This document shows, one piece after another, positions 17,407 to 27,363 of a stretch of DNA of 64,000 bases. The stretch spans positions 930,001 to 994,000 of the forward strand of contig CAVTSX010000010.1 of NCBI GenBank assembly GCA_963737425.1, written 5' to 3'. The position numbers were made by a program, and so were the translations under genes. Within the stretch, counting starts at the first letter, position 1. Each line of letters begins with the position of its first letter. The notes beneath the pieces are model-generated. The model searched no databases, was not told the origin of the DNA, and worked only from the letters and a program-made list of their open reading frames with translations. The stretch comes from DASXRA01 sp963737425. Its GTDB lineage: Bacteria > Actinomycetota > Actinomycetes > Mycobacteriales > Jatrophihabitantaceae.

Positions 17407-17772
17407 CGGCCTTCAACTCCTCGATCGGCTCGCCGCTGAATTGTTGTCATATGGGTCAACGCGTTTTCTTCAGTCACAGCACGTACTCAGCCGCTGTGGC
17501 TGCCGGTTTTGCTGCCAGCGCGGGGTGCAACGTACGAGTGCCCGGATTTGTGCCCGACAATCTCCAGGTCCCCTCCCGACCTTTGGCCAGCCACCTGCAG
17601 CGATGGAGGCGGCGCCGCGGAACGGTACACCGTTGACCGTCCGCGCAACGGCTGGGCACGCCTGCGCATTCCCACTTCCCAGACGGGATAGGCTCTCGTT
17701 CACATCTGTCGGTACCGGACGGCGCCGTGAGGTGCTCGCCGGCGCCAATCTGAGGATCCGGGAGAGTCCACG
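17407..17772. other. Intergenic region between divergent DUF4193 and LytR_C genes
   Basis: These 366 bp separate two divergent starts, so both promoters should lie here. A good RBS (GGAGAG, 17761-17766) precedes the LytR_C start. A TAGGCT hexamer at 17689-17694 fits an actinobacterial -10 (TAnnnT), but no convincing -35 is seen at the right spacing. GGCGCC occurs twice (17721 and 17741). No ORF with convincing codon usage was found. Confidence 0.4.
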
Positions 17773-18339
17773 ATGGATCGGCCATCCGCGCGGCGCCCCT
17801 TGCCCGCGCTGGCCTTCCTGCTCGCACTGTCGCTGCTCACCGCCCTGGTCTGGTGGCGAGTCATCCATCGTGCTGACAGCGGCCACCACACCAGTGGGCC
17901 GACCCCGTGCCCGACGCCCTCCAACACGGTCGTCCCGCAGTCGAGCGCCGTGACCCTGACCGTGCTCAACTCCACAGACCGGAACAACCTGGCGCACAAT
18001 GTCGCCGTCTCGTTCAGCAAGCTCGGCTTCCAAGTGGCCGGTATCGGCAACGACTCGAATCTGGTCACCGGGGTGGCCGAGATCCGATACGGCAGCAAGG
18101 GCAGTGCGGCCGCCACGCTGGTGTCGTTCTACCTCCCCGGGGCCACTCTCGTCTCGAAGCAGAGCAGCGACAGCGCCGTCGAGGTCTCCCTGGGCGCGAA
18201 GTTCAAGGCCGTGGCCACCTCGGCACAGGCGAAGCGAACGATGGAAAGCCGCCACGTCACCCAGTCGCCGGCGCACGCAGGCCGCCTCGCGAAGACCCCT
18301 ACTGCCGCCCCCCTGCCCACCGCCACAAAAACCTGCTGA
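17773..18339 (+). CDS. LytR C-terminal-domain envelope protein (Cei-like)
   Basis: A 188-residue protein with one N-terminal membrane segment (LPALAFLLALSLLTALVWW, about residues 10-30) and an extracytoplasmic LytR_C domain (VTLTVLNSTDRNNLAHNVAVS, read in two parts, then LGFQVAGIGNDS). The C-terminal ~40 residues are low-complexity. The position before suhB and ppgK matches the mycobacterial cell-envelope-integrity gene cei. LytR_C domains accompany wall-polymer attachment proteins; the exact role here is unknown. It converges on suhB. Confidence 0.83.
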   Translation: MDRPSARRPLPALAFLLALSLLTALVWWRVIHRADSGHHTSGPTPCPTPSNTVVPQSSAVTLTVLNSTDRNNLAHNVAVSFSKLGFQVAGIGNDSNLVTGVAEIRYGSKGSAAATLVSFYLPGATLVSKQSSDSAVEVSLGAKFKAVATSAQAKRTMESRHVTQSPAHAGRLAKTPTAAPLPTATKTC

Positions 18340-18351
18340 CACCGGGCGCGG

Positions 18352-19149
18352 TCAGACATCATCAGCACCGAGTTCCTCGAGCAGTGCGAAGAACTCTGCG
18401 GCGAACCCCGAACCCGCGACCGCCGTCATCTTGCCGGTTGGTCCCCGGCCACGAAGCCCCGTCACGGCACAACCTGCCTCACTGGCCACGAGCACTCCGG
18501 CTGACCAGTCCCACGGGTTGAGGCCCACCTCGAAGTAGGCATCGAGATGCCCCGCTGCTGTCGCGCACAGATCAAGCGCCGCTGAGCCGAATCGCCGTAT
18601 GTCAGCTACCCGCGGCAGCAGCGTTGCGACGATGGCCCCCTGCCGCGAACGCATCCCCGCGTCGTATGCGAAACCCGTGCCGACGATTGCCCGCTCGAGT
18701 GGCACGTTTCGTGGACCCGCCAGGCGCCGATCACCGACGAACGCGCCACCGCCGAGCGTCGCGCGAAAGATCTCACCGGAGACCGGGTTGTGCACACATG
18801 CGGCGACGACCTCGCCGTCGACCTCCGCTGCGATCGACACGGCGTATTGCGGCACGCCGAGAACGAAGTTCACCGTGCCGTCGATCGGGTCCACCACCCA
18901 GCGCACCTGGCTGGTCCCGGTGCGCCCGCCGCCCTCCTCACCGAGTACCGCATCGTCGGGCCGCCGGCGCTCCAACTGGGCCAGGATGAAGGCCTCTGCG
19001 CGCCGATCGACATCTGTCACCATGTCCGTCGGTGTCGACTTCGTGTCGACCACATAGTGGTCACGCCGATGCTCGCGGATGAGTTTGCCCGCACCGGTAG
19101 CCAGATCGACCGCGATGTCCGCGAGTGATATTGCGGACGGGGTTGGCAT
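18352..19149 (-). CDS. suhB: Inositol-1-monophosphatase family protein
   Basis: A 265-residue Mg2+-dependent phosphatase. Metal-binding motifs are GEEGG, VDPIDGTVNF and, near the C-terminus, NPWDWSAGVLVASEAG. It would dephosphorylate inositol phosphate, supplying inositol for phosphatidylinositol or mycothiol. The ATG at 19149 gives the usual family length; an in-frame ATG at 19170 is possible. Divergent from ppgK with 66 bp between, as in mycobacteria. Confidence 0.92.
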   Translation of the reverse strand: MPTPSAISLADIAVDLATGAGKLIREHRRDHYVVDTKSTPTDMVTDVDRRAEAFILAQLERRRPDDAVLGEEGGGRTGTSQVRWVVDPIDGTVNFVLGVPQYAVSIAAEVDGEVVAACVHNPVSGEIFRATLGGGAFVGDRRLAGPRNVPLERAIVGTGFAYDAGMRSRQGAIVATLLPRVADIRRFGSAALDLCATAAGHLDAYFEVGLNPWDWSAGVLVASEAGCAVTGLRGRGPTGKMTAVAGSGFAAEFFALLEELGADDV

Positions 19150-19215
19150 CACCGAGCTATCGCACCACATGTCGGCGATAGGGTACGGCCGAGGTGACCA
19201 TGATTGGGGGCAGAA

Positions 19216-19974
19216 GTGGGCGAGCGACCCGATCAGGCATTTGGCATCGATATCGGCGGCTCGGGCATCAAGGGAGCAATCGTGCACACCGCCACGGGCG
19301 AGCTCGCCACCGAGCGGATGCGCACCGCGACTCCGCAACCGTCCACGCCTGACTCCGTCGCCGAGGTCGTCGCAGACCTGGTGCGGCGCGTCGACTGGCA
19401 GGGCGTCGTCGGCGCGACCTTCCCCGCTGTTATCCAGCACGGCGTCGCACGATCGGCCGCGAATGTCGATCACAGCTGGATCGGCACCGACGTCGACGCT
19501 GCGTTCACCAAGGCCACCGGCAACGAGGTTCTCGTTCTCAATGACGCCGACGCGGCCGGCATAGCCGAGGCCCGCTTCGGCGCCGCCCGAGGTGTCGCCG
19601 GCGTCGTGATCCTGCTGACCTTCGGCACCGGAATCGGCAGCGCGCTGCTCATCGACGGCACGCTCGTGCCGAACACAGAACTCGGGCACCTCGAGCTTGA
19701 CGGCTATGACGCCGAGACTCGGGCCGCAGCGTCAGTGCGCGACCACAGCAAGATGTCCTACAAGAAGTGGGCCAAGCGGGTCGAGTACTACATGGCGCAC
19801 GTCGAGAAGCTGTTCACCCCTGACCTGTTCGTGGTAGGCGGAGGGGTGAGCAAGGAGGCGAGCAGGTGGCTTCCGCATCTGCACCTACACACCCCGATCA
19901 AGGCCGCGGAGCTGCTGAACAACGCCGGAATCGTCGGAGCGGCAATGAGCGCCGCCGAACATCGCGGTCAATAA
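19216..19974 (+). CDS. ppgK: Polyphosphate glucokinase
   Basis: A 252-residue ROK-family kinase that phosphorylates glucose using polyphosphate or ATP. The phosphate-binding motif (GIDIGGSGIKGAIV), catalytic LNDADAAGIAEARFG, TFGTGIGSALLIDG and ELGHLE are visible. The GTG at 19216 follows a G-rich RBS; a TTG at 19204 is the alternative. Position between suhB and the principal sigma factor is conserved in Actinobacteria. A hairpin 30 bp after the stop (20005-20025) probably ends the transcript. Confidence 0.94.
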   Translation: MGERPDQAFGIDIGGSGIKGAIVHTATGELATERMRTATPQPSTPDSVAEVVADLVRRVDWQGVVGATFPAVIQHGVARSAANVDHSWIGTDVDAAFTKATGNEVLVLNDADAAGIAEARFGAARGVAGVVILLTFGTGIGSALLIDGTLVPNTELGHLELDGYDAETRAAASVRDHSKMSYKKWAKRVEYYMAHVEKLFTPDLFVVGGGVSKEASRWLPHLHLHTPIKAAELLNNAGIVGAAMSAAEHRGQ

Positions 19975-20004
19975 GGCGAATCCCCCGCGGCCGCGCGATC
20001 GATC

Positions 20005-20025
20005 GGCTCACGTTGTCCGTGAGCC
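20005..20025 (+). terminator. Hairpin terminator after ppgK
   Basis: Perfect 8-bp inverted repeat GGCTCACG/CGTGAGCC with a 5-nt loop, starting 31 bp after the ppgK stop. There is no U-tract, as is common for actinobacterial terminators. It separates ppgK from the sigma factor gene. Confidence 0.55.
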
Positions 20026-20150
20026 CGGCGTTGATCATCGCGTCGCTGGCAGAGCACTGCCACATCACGGTCACGCCACTGCCGGTCCCAGCGTCTGGGG
20101 GGTGCGGCGCGCGGGCGGACGCTGTGTCACCGCTACCGCGCGGTCGCGGT

Positions 20151-20156
20151 TACAAT
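20151..20156 (+). promoter_or_regulatory. Candidate -10 element upstream of sigA
   Basis: The 330-bp gap 19975-20304 holds the ppgK hairpin and, at 20151, TACAAT, a close match to the housekeeping -10. No strong -35 lies 16-19 bp upstream (nearest TGTCAC at 20125). A transcript would have a ~140-nt leader. Apart from these two elements nothing was recognised in the gap. Confidence 0.35.
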
Positions 20157-20304
20157 ATGTGGCAGGTCACTGCGCACGTACTGGACTCGAGTTCTGAGGC
20201 AACAAACAGACGGCGAGCTGACCCGCCTCTTCCCTCCGCATCTGGCGGATCGATTCCGGCGTGTAGGACACCCGTCCTGGCGCGCATCTGGTGAAAGGGC
20301 GTTT

Positions 20305-21666
<1,362 letters not shown>

Positions 21667-21689
21667 GTTCGATCTTCGAGGCTCGCAGA

Positions 21690-21710
21690 AGCCCCTGATT
21701 CACAGGGGCT
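21690..21710 (+). terminator. Hairpin terminator after sigA
   Basis: Perfect 8-bp inverted repeat AGCCCCTG/CAGGGGCT with loop ATTCA, 24 bp after the sigA stop. No T-run follows. Confidence 0.6.
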
Positions 21711-21783
21711 ATGGGTTCTGACTACTTCGGCTCTCGGACTACCTCGGCCGGCGGCGAGTGGCTCGACTCAGCGCTGGCTCGAC

Positions 21784-22011
21784 TCAGCGCTCGTCGAGGG
21801 CCGCGACAGCCGGGGTGTCGGCGAGGCGGATCGTTTCGTCCTCGATCGTCGCGTCGAGTTCGCGCAGGCGCGGCTCGTACTGGCGAGCGTGATGGGCGCA
21901 GAACAGCAGGTTCGATCCTGACTGCAGAGTCACCCGTACGTATGCCTGGGCGCCGCAGCGGTCGCAGCGCTCGCTAGCGGTGAGTCGACTCGCGCTCAGT
22001 GTGGTGGTCAC
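21784..22011 (-). CDS. DUF7455-type small zinc-finger protein
   Basis: A 75-residue protein starting at GTG 22011, preceded by AGAAGGTG. A CDRCG pair and CAHH (SERCDRCGAQAYVRV, LLFCAHHARQYEP) form a probable zinc site. The family is regularly found beside the principal sigma factor gene in Actinobacteria. A longer reading frame upstream is non-coding by composition. Function unknown. Confidence 0.85.
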   Translation of the reverse strand: MTTTLSASRLTASERCDRCGAQAYVRVTLQSGSNLLFCAHHARQYEPRLRELDATIEDETIRLADTPAVAALDER

Positions 22012-22346
22012 GGCACCTTCTCTCGTCTGCTCGACCTGGTTGCTGAAGGCGGTGTTCGCTACGCCTTCATCACCCCATCCAACCAGCCGGAGGCCTTCTG
22101 CATGCCCGACTTTGTGCGACGGTCGCCACGTTTCGCCGGGAGCGAACGAGGTTCTACCCAGGCGGGAGGGGCTCCGAAACGGCTCGTCACGGGTTCCCGC
22201 CATCGTGGCAGGTTTTGACAGGCCGTCCGGAACTGGGCGCCAAGACGGCCACCCGAGCCGGAGTGGCGCCGGTGCGCCGATCCCCGATCCGTCCTTGATA
22301 CCTGCGATCGTGTGCAGAATGCGGCTCGACGGGAGGTGTTCGGCAG
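22012..22346. other. Intergenic region between DUF7455 and kdpD
   Basis: 335 bp between divergent starts. A perfect TTGACA lies at 22215-22220 on the plus strand, but no good -10 follows at 16-19 bp, so it is not called a promoter. GGGAGGT at 22331-22337 is a strong RBS for kdpD. No ORF or repeat was recognised. Confidence 0.4.
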
Positions 22347-24881
22347 ATGCCACGCGGAACACTGCGGATCTATCTGGGCGCAGCGCCTGGCGTCGGCAAG
22401 ACCGTCGCCATGCTCGACGAGGCTTCCCGCCGGCAGAGCCGCGGCACAGACGTCCTGGTCGCGTACGTCGAGACCTACGGCCGGAAACATACGGCCGAGC
22501 GGCTTGACGGCCTGCCGATCGCGCCGCGGAAGAAGGTTCGCTATCGCAGCGCCGAGTTCGAGGAGATGGACCTGGACGCCGTCCTGGCGCGCCGGCCGGC
22601 GCTGGCACTGGTCGACGAGTTGGCGCACACGAACGTCCCGGGTTCAGGCCGGCACGAGAAACGCTGGCAGGACGTCGAGACGCTGCTCGAGGCCGGCATC
22701 AACGTCATCAGCACGGTCAACATTCAGCACCTCGAATCGCTCAACGACGTCGTCACGGAGATCACCGGGGTGCCGCAGCGAGAGACCGTTCCGGACTCGG
22801 TCGTGCGTGCCGCCGAGCAGATCGAGCTGATCGACATGACGCCGGAGGCGCTGCGTCGGCGCATGGCCCACGGCAACATCTATCCACCCGAGAAGGTCGA
22901 TGCGGCGCTCGGCAACTATTTCCGGCCGGGCAACCTGACCGCGCTGCGCGAGCTAGCCCTGCTGTGGCTGGCCGACTCCGTCGAGGAGGGCATGCAGCGA
23001 TACCGCGAGCAGCACGGCATCACGAGCACCTGGGAGACCCGTGAGCGGATCGTCGTCGCGCTGACCGGTGGGCCGGAGGGCGAGACGCTGATCCGCCGGG
23101 CGTCGCGCATCGCCGCTCGTAGCGCCGGCGGTGACCTGCTGGCGGTGCACGTCGCGCGCAGTGACGGCCTGGCCGAGGCGGGAGTGTCGGGCCTGGTCGG
23201 GCAGCGATTGCTCGTCGAATCCCTCGGCGGCACCTATCACTCGGTCGTCGGTGACAACGTGGCACAGGCCGTGCTGGAGTTCGCCCGCAGCGTCGATGCG
23301 ACGCAGATCGTCCTGGGCGCCTCCCGGCGGCGGCCCTGGGTTGCCGCTCTCACCGGCCCGGGCACCAGCGCGCTGGTGACCCGTCGCTCGGGCCACATCG
23401 ACGTCCACATGGTCAGCCACGACTACGCCGGACGCGGCCGCGCGCTGCCTTCCGTCGCAGCGGGACTAACCCCTCGCCGCCGCTTGGCCGGCCTGGTGAC
23501 GGCGATACTCCTACTGGGCACTCTCACTCCGTTATGTGCGGCACTACGTCCGGATCTCTCACTCGCCGCGGACGTGTCTCTGTTCTTGCTGACGGTGATC
23601 ATCACCAGCCTCGTGGGCGGCTTCTATCCGGCGCTGGGCGCGGCAGTCGCAGCCAGCCTGCTGCTCAACTACTTCTTCGTCGCGCCACTGCACACGTTCA
23701 CCATTGCCGAACCGGAGAACATCCTCGCGCTCGTGATCTTCCTGCTGGCCGCGGTGCTCGTGTCCCAGGTGGTCGACCTGGCCGCTCGCCGTTCGTCGCA
23801 GGCCGCGCGGGCGAGCGCCGAGGCAGAGACGCTGTCGACTTTCGCCGGCAGCCTGCTGCGCGGCGAACAGGGCCTGGCGGTGCTGCTCGATCGCGTACGC
23901 GAGACTTTCTCCATGCGCAGCGTCAGTCTGGTGCAGCGCCGCCCCGACACCGCGTCCGGCGCCGGCTCGCCCGGCCAATGGCACACGGTTGCGACGGTCG
24001 GTCCCGATCCGCCCGCCAGTCCGGCCGACGGCGATGCCGTGGCGCCGATCGACGACGACCAGACACTCGTGCTGCGCGGGCGTTCGCTGCCGGCCGAGGA
24101 TCAGCGCGTCCTGTCCGCATTCGCAGCGCAGGTCGGCGTCGCCTACCGCCAGCGTCAACTCGCCGAAGCCGCAGCGGCCCTCGAGCCGCTCGAGGAGTCC
24201 GAGCGGGTACGCACGGCCTTGCTCAACGCACTGAGCCACGACCTGCGCACGCCATTAGCATCGGCGAAGGCGGCCATCACCAGTCTGCGAGCACCGGATC
24301 TGTCCGAACTCGATTGGGGCGACACCGAACGACGCGAGCTGCTCGAAACGGCTGACGCCGCGCTCGACCGTCTCACCGACCTCGTCACCAACCTGCTCGA
24401 CCTTTCACGCTTGCAGGCCGACGTACTTCCCGTGCTGTGCGCCCCGGTGAGCCTCGAGGACGTCGTGGCGCGGGCGCTCGATCATGCCGCGCCGCAGCAG
24501 GAGGTCGACCTCGACATTCCGCCTGACCTGCCCGAGGTGATCGCCGATGCCGGACTGCTCGAACGAGCCATCGCGAATCTCGTACAGAACGCGCTGCGCT
24601 ACTCGCCGCCAGGACGGAATGTGCGAATCGCCGCTAGTGCCCATAGCGGCAGTGTCGAACTGCGGGTCATCGACCGGGGACCGGGGATTCCCGCACAGGA
24701 GGCGCAAGCCGTGTTCATGGCCTTCCAGCGCCACGACGACTCACCGGCGCAAGGAGCCGGGGTTGGGTTGGGGCTGGCCATCGCCCGGGGCTTCACAGAG
24801 GCAATGGGCGGCTCCATCCGCACCGACGAGACCCCGGGAGGCGGCGCGACCCTGATCGTCACGTTGCCGGCGGCGCCATGA
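22347..24881 (+). CDS. kdpD: KdpD-type sensor histidine kinase
   Basis: An 844-residue membrane kinase that senses potassium limitation or turgor. The cytoplasmic KdpD domain with Walker A (GAAPGVGKT) covers about residues 1-210, a universal-stress-protein domain about 230-350, four membrane segments (DUF4118) about 370-475, a GAF-like region, then HisKA with His631 (ALSHDLRTPLAS) and the ATPase domain (LVQNALRYSPPG, GVGLGLAIARGFTEAMGG). Strong RBS GGGAGGT 9 bp before the ATG. The stop overlaps the kdpE start. No kdpFABC genes lie in this window. Confidence 0.95.
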   Translation: MPRGTLRIYLGAAPGVGKTVAMLDEASRRQSRGTDVLVAYVETYGRKHTAERLDGLPIAPRKKVRYRSAEFEEMDLDAVLARRPALALVDELAHTNVPGSGRHEKRWQDVETLLEAGINVISTVNIQHLESLNDVVTEITGVPQRETVPDSVVRAAEQIELIDMTPEALRRRMAHGNIYPPEKVDAALGNYFRPGNLTALRELALLWLADSVEEGMQRYREQHGITSTWETRERIVVALTGGPEGETLIRRASRIAARSAGGDLLAVHVARSDGLAEAGVSGLVGQRLLVESLGGTYHSVVGDNVAQAVLEFARSVDATQIVLGASRRRPWVAALTGPGTSALVTRRSGHIDVHMVSHDYAGRGRALPSVAAGLTPRRRLAGLVTAILLLGTLTPLCAALRPDLSLAADVSLFLLTVIITSLVGGFYPALGAAVAASLLLNYFFVAPLHTFTIAEPENILALVIFLLAAVLVSQVVDLAARRSSQAARASAEAETLSTFAGSLLRGEQGLAVLLDRVRETFSMRSVSLVQRRPDTASGAGSPGQWHTVATVGPDPPASPADGDAVAPIDDDQTLVLRGRSLPAEDQRVLSAFAAQVGVAYRQRQLAEAAAALEPLEESERVRTALLNALSHDLRTPLASAKAAITSLRAPDLSELDWGDTERRELLETADAALDRLTDLVTNLLDLSRLQADVLPVLCAPVSLEDVVARALDHAAPQQEVDLDIPPDLPEVIADAGLLERAIANLVQNALRYSPPGRNVRIAASAHSGSVELRVIDRGPGIPAQEAQAVFMAFQRHDDSPAQGAGVGLGLAIARGFTEAMGGSIRTDETPGGGATLIVTLPAAP

Positions 24882-25555
24882 CCCGCGTCCTGGTCGTCGA
24901 CGATGAGCGCTCATTGCTACGGGCGCTGGCGATGAACCTGGTCGCTCGCGGCTACGCGGTCACCGAGGCGGATACCGGGACGAAAGCGCTGACCGCCGCA
25001 GCCGACGCCGAATACGACGTGATCCTGCTCGATCTCGGACTTCCGGACGTGGGCGGCTTGGACGTCATCCGGGCAGTGCGTGAGTACACGACGACGCCGA
25101 TCATCGTGCTCTCTGCCCGCGCAGGCAGCAGCGACAAGGTGCAGGCGCTGGACCTCGGTGCCGACGACTACGTCACCAAGCCGTTCAGCATGGAGGAGTT
25201 GCTTGCCCGGCTTCGCGCGGCCACCCGACGGGCATCGACGGCCGACGCTGCTCCGCCGGTCACGATCGGTGATGTCCAGGTTGACCTCGCCGCCAAGACG
25301 GCGAGCCGGGGCGACGGCGAACGCATCCACCTGACGCCGACCGAGTGGCACCTGCTCGAGATGCTGCTGCGCCATCCCGGGAAACTGATCACCGGACGGG
25401 CGCTGCTCACCGAGTTGCGCGGAGCCCCGGAGCACACCGATCCGAGCTACCTGCGCATCTACATGGCTCAGCTTCGACGCAAGCTCGAGCCCGAGCCGAG
25501 CCGCCCGCGGCACCTGATCACCGAACCCGGCATGGGCTACCGCTTCCAGCCCTGA
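24878..25555 (+). CDS. kdpE: KdpE-type response regulator
   Basis: A 225-residue OmpR-family regulator. The receiver domain has acceptor Asp52 (VILLDLGLPDVGG) and Lys (DYVTKPFSMEEL). The winged-helix domain runs from about residue 125 (LTPTEWHLLEMLLRHPG) to the C-terminus (EPGMGYRFQP), as in KdpE. ATGA overlap with kdpD indicates coupled translation. It would activate kdpFABC, which must lie elsewhere in the genome, or regulate other potassium genes. Confidence 0.95.
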   Translation: MTRVLVVDDERSLLRALAMNLVARGYAVTEADTGTKALTAAADAEYDVILLDLGLPDVGGLDVIRAVREYTTTPIIVLSARAGSSDKVQALDLGADDYVTKPFSMEELLARLRAATRRASTADAAPPVTIGDVQVDLAAKTASRGDGERIHLTPTEWHLLEMLLRHPGKLITGRALLTELRGAPEHTDPSYLRIYMAQLRRKLEPEPSRPRHLITEPGMGYRFQP

Positions 25556-25561
25556 TCGGCT

Positions 25562-25576
25562 GGTGCCAAAGGCACC
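25562..25576 (+). terminator. Small hairpin after kdpE
   Basis: GGTGCC-AAA-GGCACC, a 6-bp stem with 3-nt loop 7 bp after the kdpE stop. Short but GC-rich; no T-run. Plausible terminator of kdpDE. Confidence 0.4.
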
Positions 25577-25670
25577 CGGGTCCGATGTGGTGTCCTGTAT
25601 CAGTTAAACCTGACTGGCAGGGTACGTCGCACTGCGTCACAGGCCGTCCGGTAAGGGGACCGATGCTGCG

Positions 25671-27284
25671 ATGAGAACGAAACTGACCATTGCCGGAGTC
25701 GTCGGCGTCCTCGCCGCCGGCATCCTCGTGGCGTCGGGCGTTGCGCCCGTCGGCGCCGCGCCCGGCTCGAAGGCCGCGCCGCACGACACGATCGACTGGG
25801 GCACGTGCGTCGACTCGCGCCTGCAGGCCGCCGGCGCACAGTGCGCACTGTTGCCGGTGCCCCTCGACTACAGCGAACCGAGCGGCGCCCAGATCAAGAT
25901 CGCGGTGTCGCGCATCATGCACAAGGTGCCCGACTCGCAGGCCCAGGGCGTCATGCTCGTCAATCCCGGTGGTCCCGGTGGGTCGGGCCTCGGCCTGTCG
26001 CGGCTGGGCCAGTTCGTGCCCAACCACGCCGGTGACTATTACGACTGGATCGGCTTCGACCCGCGCGGGGTGGGGTCATCCCAGCCTGCTGTCTCCTGCG
26101 ACCCGAACTACTTCGACTTCAATCGTCCGGCCTACATCCCGGTCCAGTCCTCCGACCTGCAGAAGTGGCTGGCCCGCTCCAAGGGCTACGCCGATGCGTG
26201 TGCGGCCAACAACGGGCCGATCCTGGCGCACCTGACGACAGTCGATGCCGCCAACGACATGGACAGTATCCGGGCGGCTCTCGGCGTCGATCAGATCAAC
26301 TACTACGGCTTCTCCTACGGCACCTACCTCGGCCAGGTGTACAGCACGTTGTTCCCGACCCACGTGCGGCGCATGGTGCTCGACAGCAACGTCGACCCGC
26401 GCAACGTCTGGTACGAAGCCAACCTGAACCAGGACGTCGCGTTCAACCAGAACATCAAGATCTGGTTCGGCTGGCTTGCGAAGTACGACGACGTCTACCA
26501 CCTGGGCAAGACCGAGAAGGCAGTCGAGACGCTGTTCTACAAGATCGAGGCCAATCTGACGTTCCACCCTGCCGACGGCAAGATCGGCGGCGACGAGTGG
26601 GTCGACATCTTCCTTTACGCCGGCTACTACCAGGTGACCTGGCTCGACCTGGCCGACGCGTTCGCCCGCTACATCCAGAACAACGACGTCGCGAACCTCG
26701 AGGACGAGTACCTCGGCGCGGACGGCCTCGGCGACGACAACGGCTTCGCGGTCTACAACGGGGTTCAGTGCACCGATGTCCAGTGGCCGCAGCAGTGGAG
26801 CACCTGGGCGCACGACAACTGGAAGACCTTCGCCCGGGCGCCGTTCGAGACCTGGGCCAACGCCTGGTTCAACGCACCGTGCCTGTACTGGCCGGCCAAG
26901 GCCCAGACACCGATCACGATCGACGGCAGCAAGGTGCAGAGCGCACTGCTGATCGACGAGACCCTCGACGCGGCCACGCCGTACGAGGGCAGCCTGCAGG
27001 TTCGCAAGCTCTACCCGAACTCGAGCCTGATCGCGCTGCCAGGAGGCACGTCACACGCTAATTCCCTCGACGGCGACGCCTGCCTCGACGATCAGATCGC
27101 CGACTATCTGGCCAGTGGAAAGCTGCCGGCCCGCAAGCCCGGCAATGGCCCGGACGCGACCTGCGAGCCGCTTCCCGTGCCGGTGCCTGACGCGGCCACC
27201 GCCCCGAGCGCTGCCAAGACCGGCAGCAGTTCGCAGAAGGTGGGCGCCGCCGCGGTCAAGGGCATGCCCCGGCCGGTTCGCTAG
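25671..27284 (+). CDS. Secreted alpha/beta hydrolase of the S33 tripeptidyl-aminopeptidase type
   Basis: A 537-residue protein with an N-terminal signal peptide (residues 1-30, hydrophobic core IAGVVGVLAAGILVASGV, ending in GAAPG). The oxyanion region is NPGGPGGSG, the nucleophile is Ser215 in GFSYGTYLGQ, and the catalytic His is probably in the C-terminal TAP-like part (GGTSHANSL). Typical secreted Streptomyces-type Tap enzymes cleave N-terminal tripeptides, but substrates vary. The last ~50 residues are a low-complexity Pro/Ala/Ser tail. It stands alone, bounded downstream by a strong hairpin. Confidence 0.87.
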   Translation: MRTKLTIAGVVGVLAAGILVASGVAPVGAAPGSKAAPHDTIDWGTCVDSRLQAAGAQCALLPVPLDYSEPSGAQIKIAVSRIMHKVPDSQAQGVMLVNPGGPGGSGLGLSRLGQFVPNHAGDYYDWIGFDPRGVGSSQPAVSCDPNYFDFNRPAYIPVQSSDLQKWLARSKGYADACAANNGPILAHLTTVDAANDMDSIRAALGVDQINYYGFSYGTYLGQVYSTLFPTHVRRMVLDSNVDPRNVWYEANLNQDVAFNQNIKIWFGWLAKYDDVYHLGKTEKAVETLFYKIEANLTFHPADGKIGGDEWVDIFLYAGYYQVTWLDLADAFARYIQNNDVANLEDEYLGADGLGDDNGFAVYNGVQCTDVQWPQQWSTWAHDNWKTFARAPFETWANAWFNAPCLYWPAKAQTPITIDGSKVQSALLIDETLDAATPYEGSLQVRKLYPNSSLIALPGGTSHANSLDGDACLDDQIADYLASGKLPARKPGNGPDATCEPLPVPVPDAATAPSAAKTGSSSQKVGAAAVKGMPRPVR

Positions 27285-27295
27285 CGGCAGCACTG

Positions 27296-27332
27296 CGGCG
27301 GGCATCGCGGACCTCATCCGCGGTGCCCGCCG
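27296..27332. terminator. Bidirectional hairpin terminator between convergent genes
   Basis: Long inverted repeat CGGCGGGCA-CGCGGA / TCCGCG-TGCCCGCCG (9 + 6 bp, one mismatch) with loop CCTCA. It sits 11 bp after the hydrolase stop and 31 bp beyond the stop of the convergent DMT gene, so it can serve both. Confidence 0.75.
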
Positions 27333-27363
27333 TTGCTGTGTGCGAAGGCAACGCGTCGGGCTC

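Noticed and set aside
22215..22220. TTGACA as a kdpD promoter -35
   Set aside because: No acceptable -10 at 16-19 bp spacing and a distance of over 120 bp to the start.
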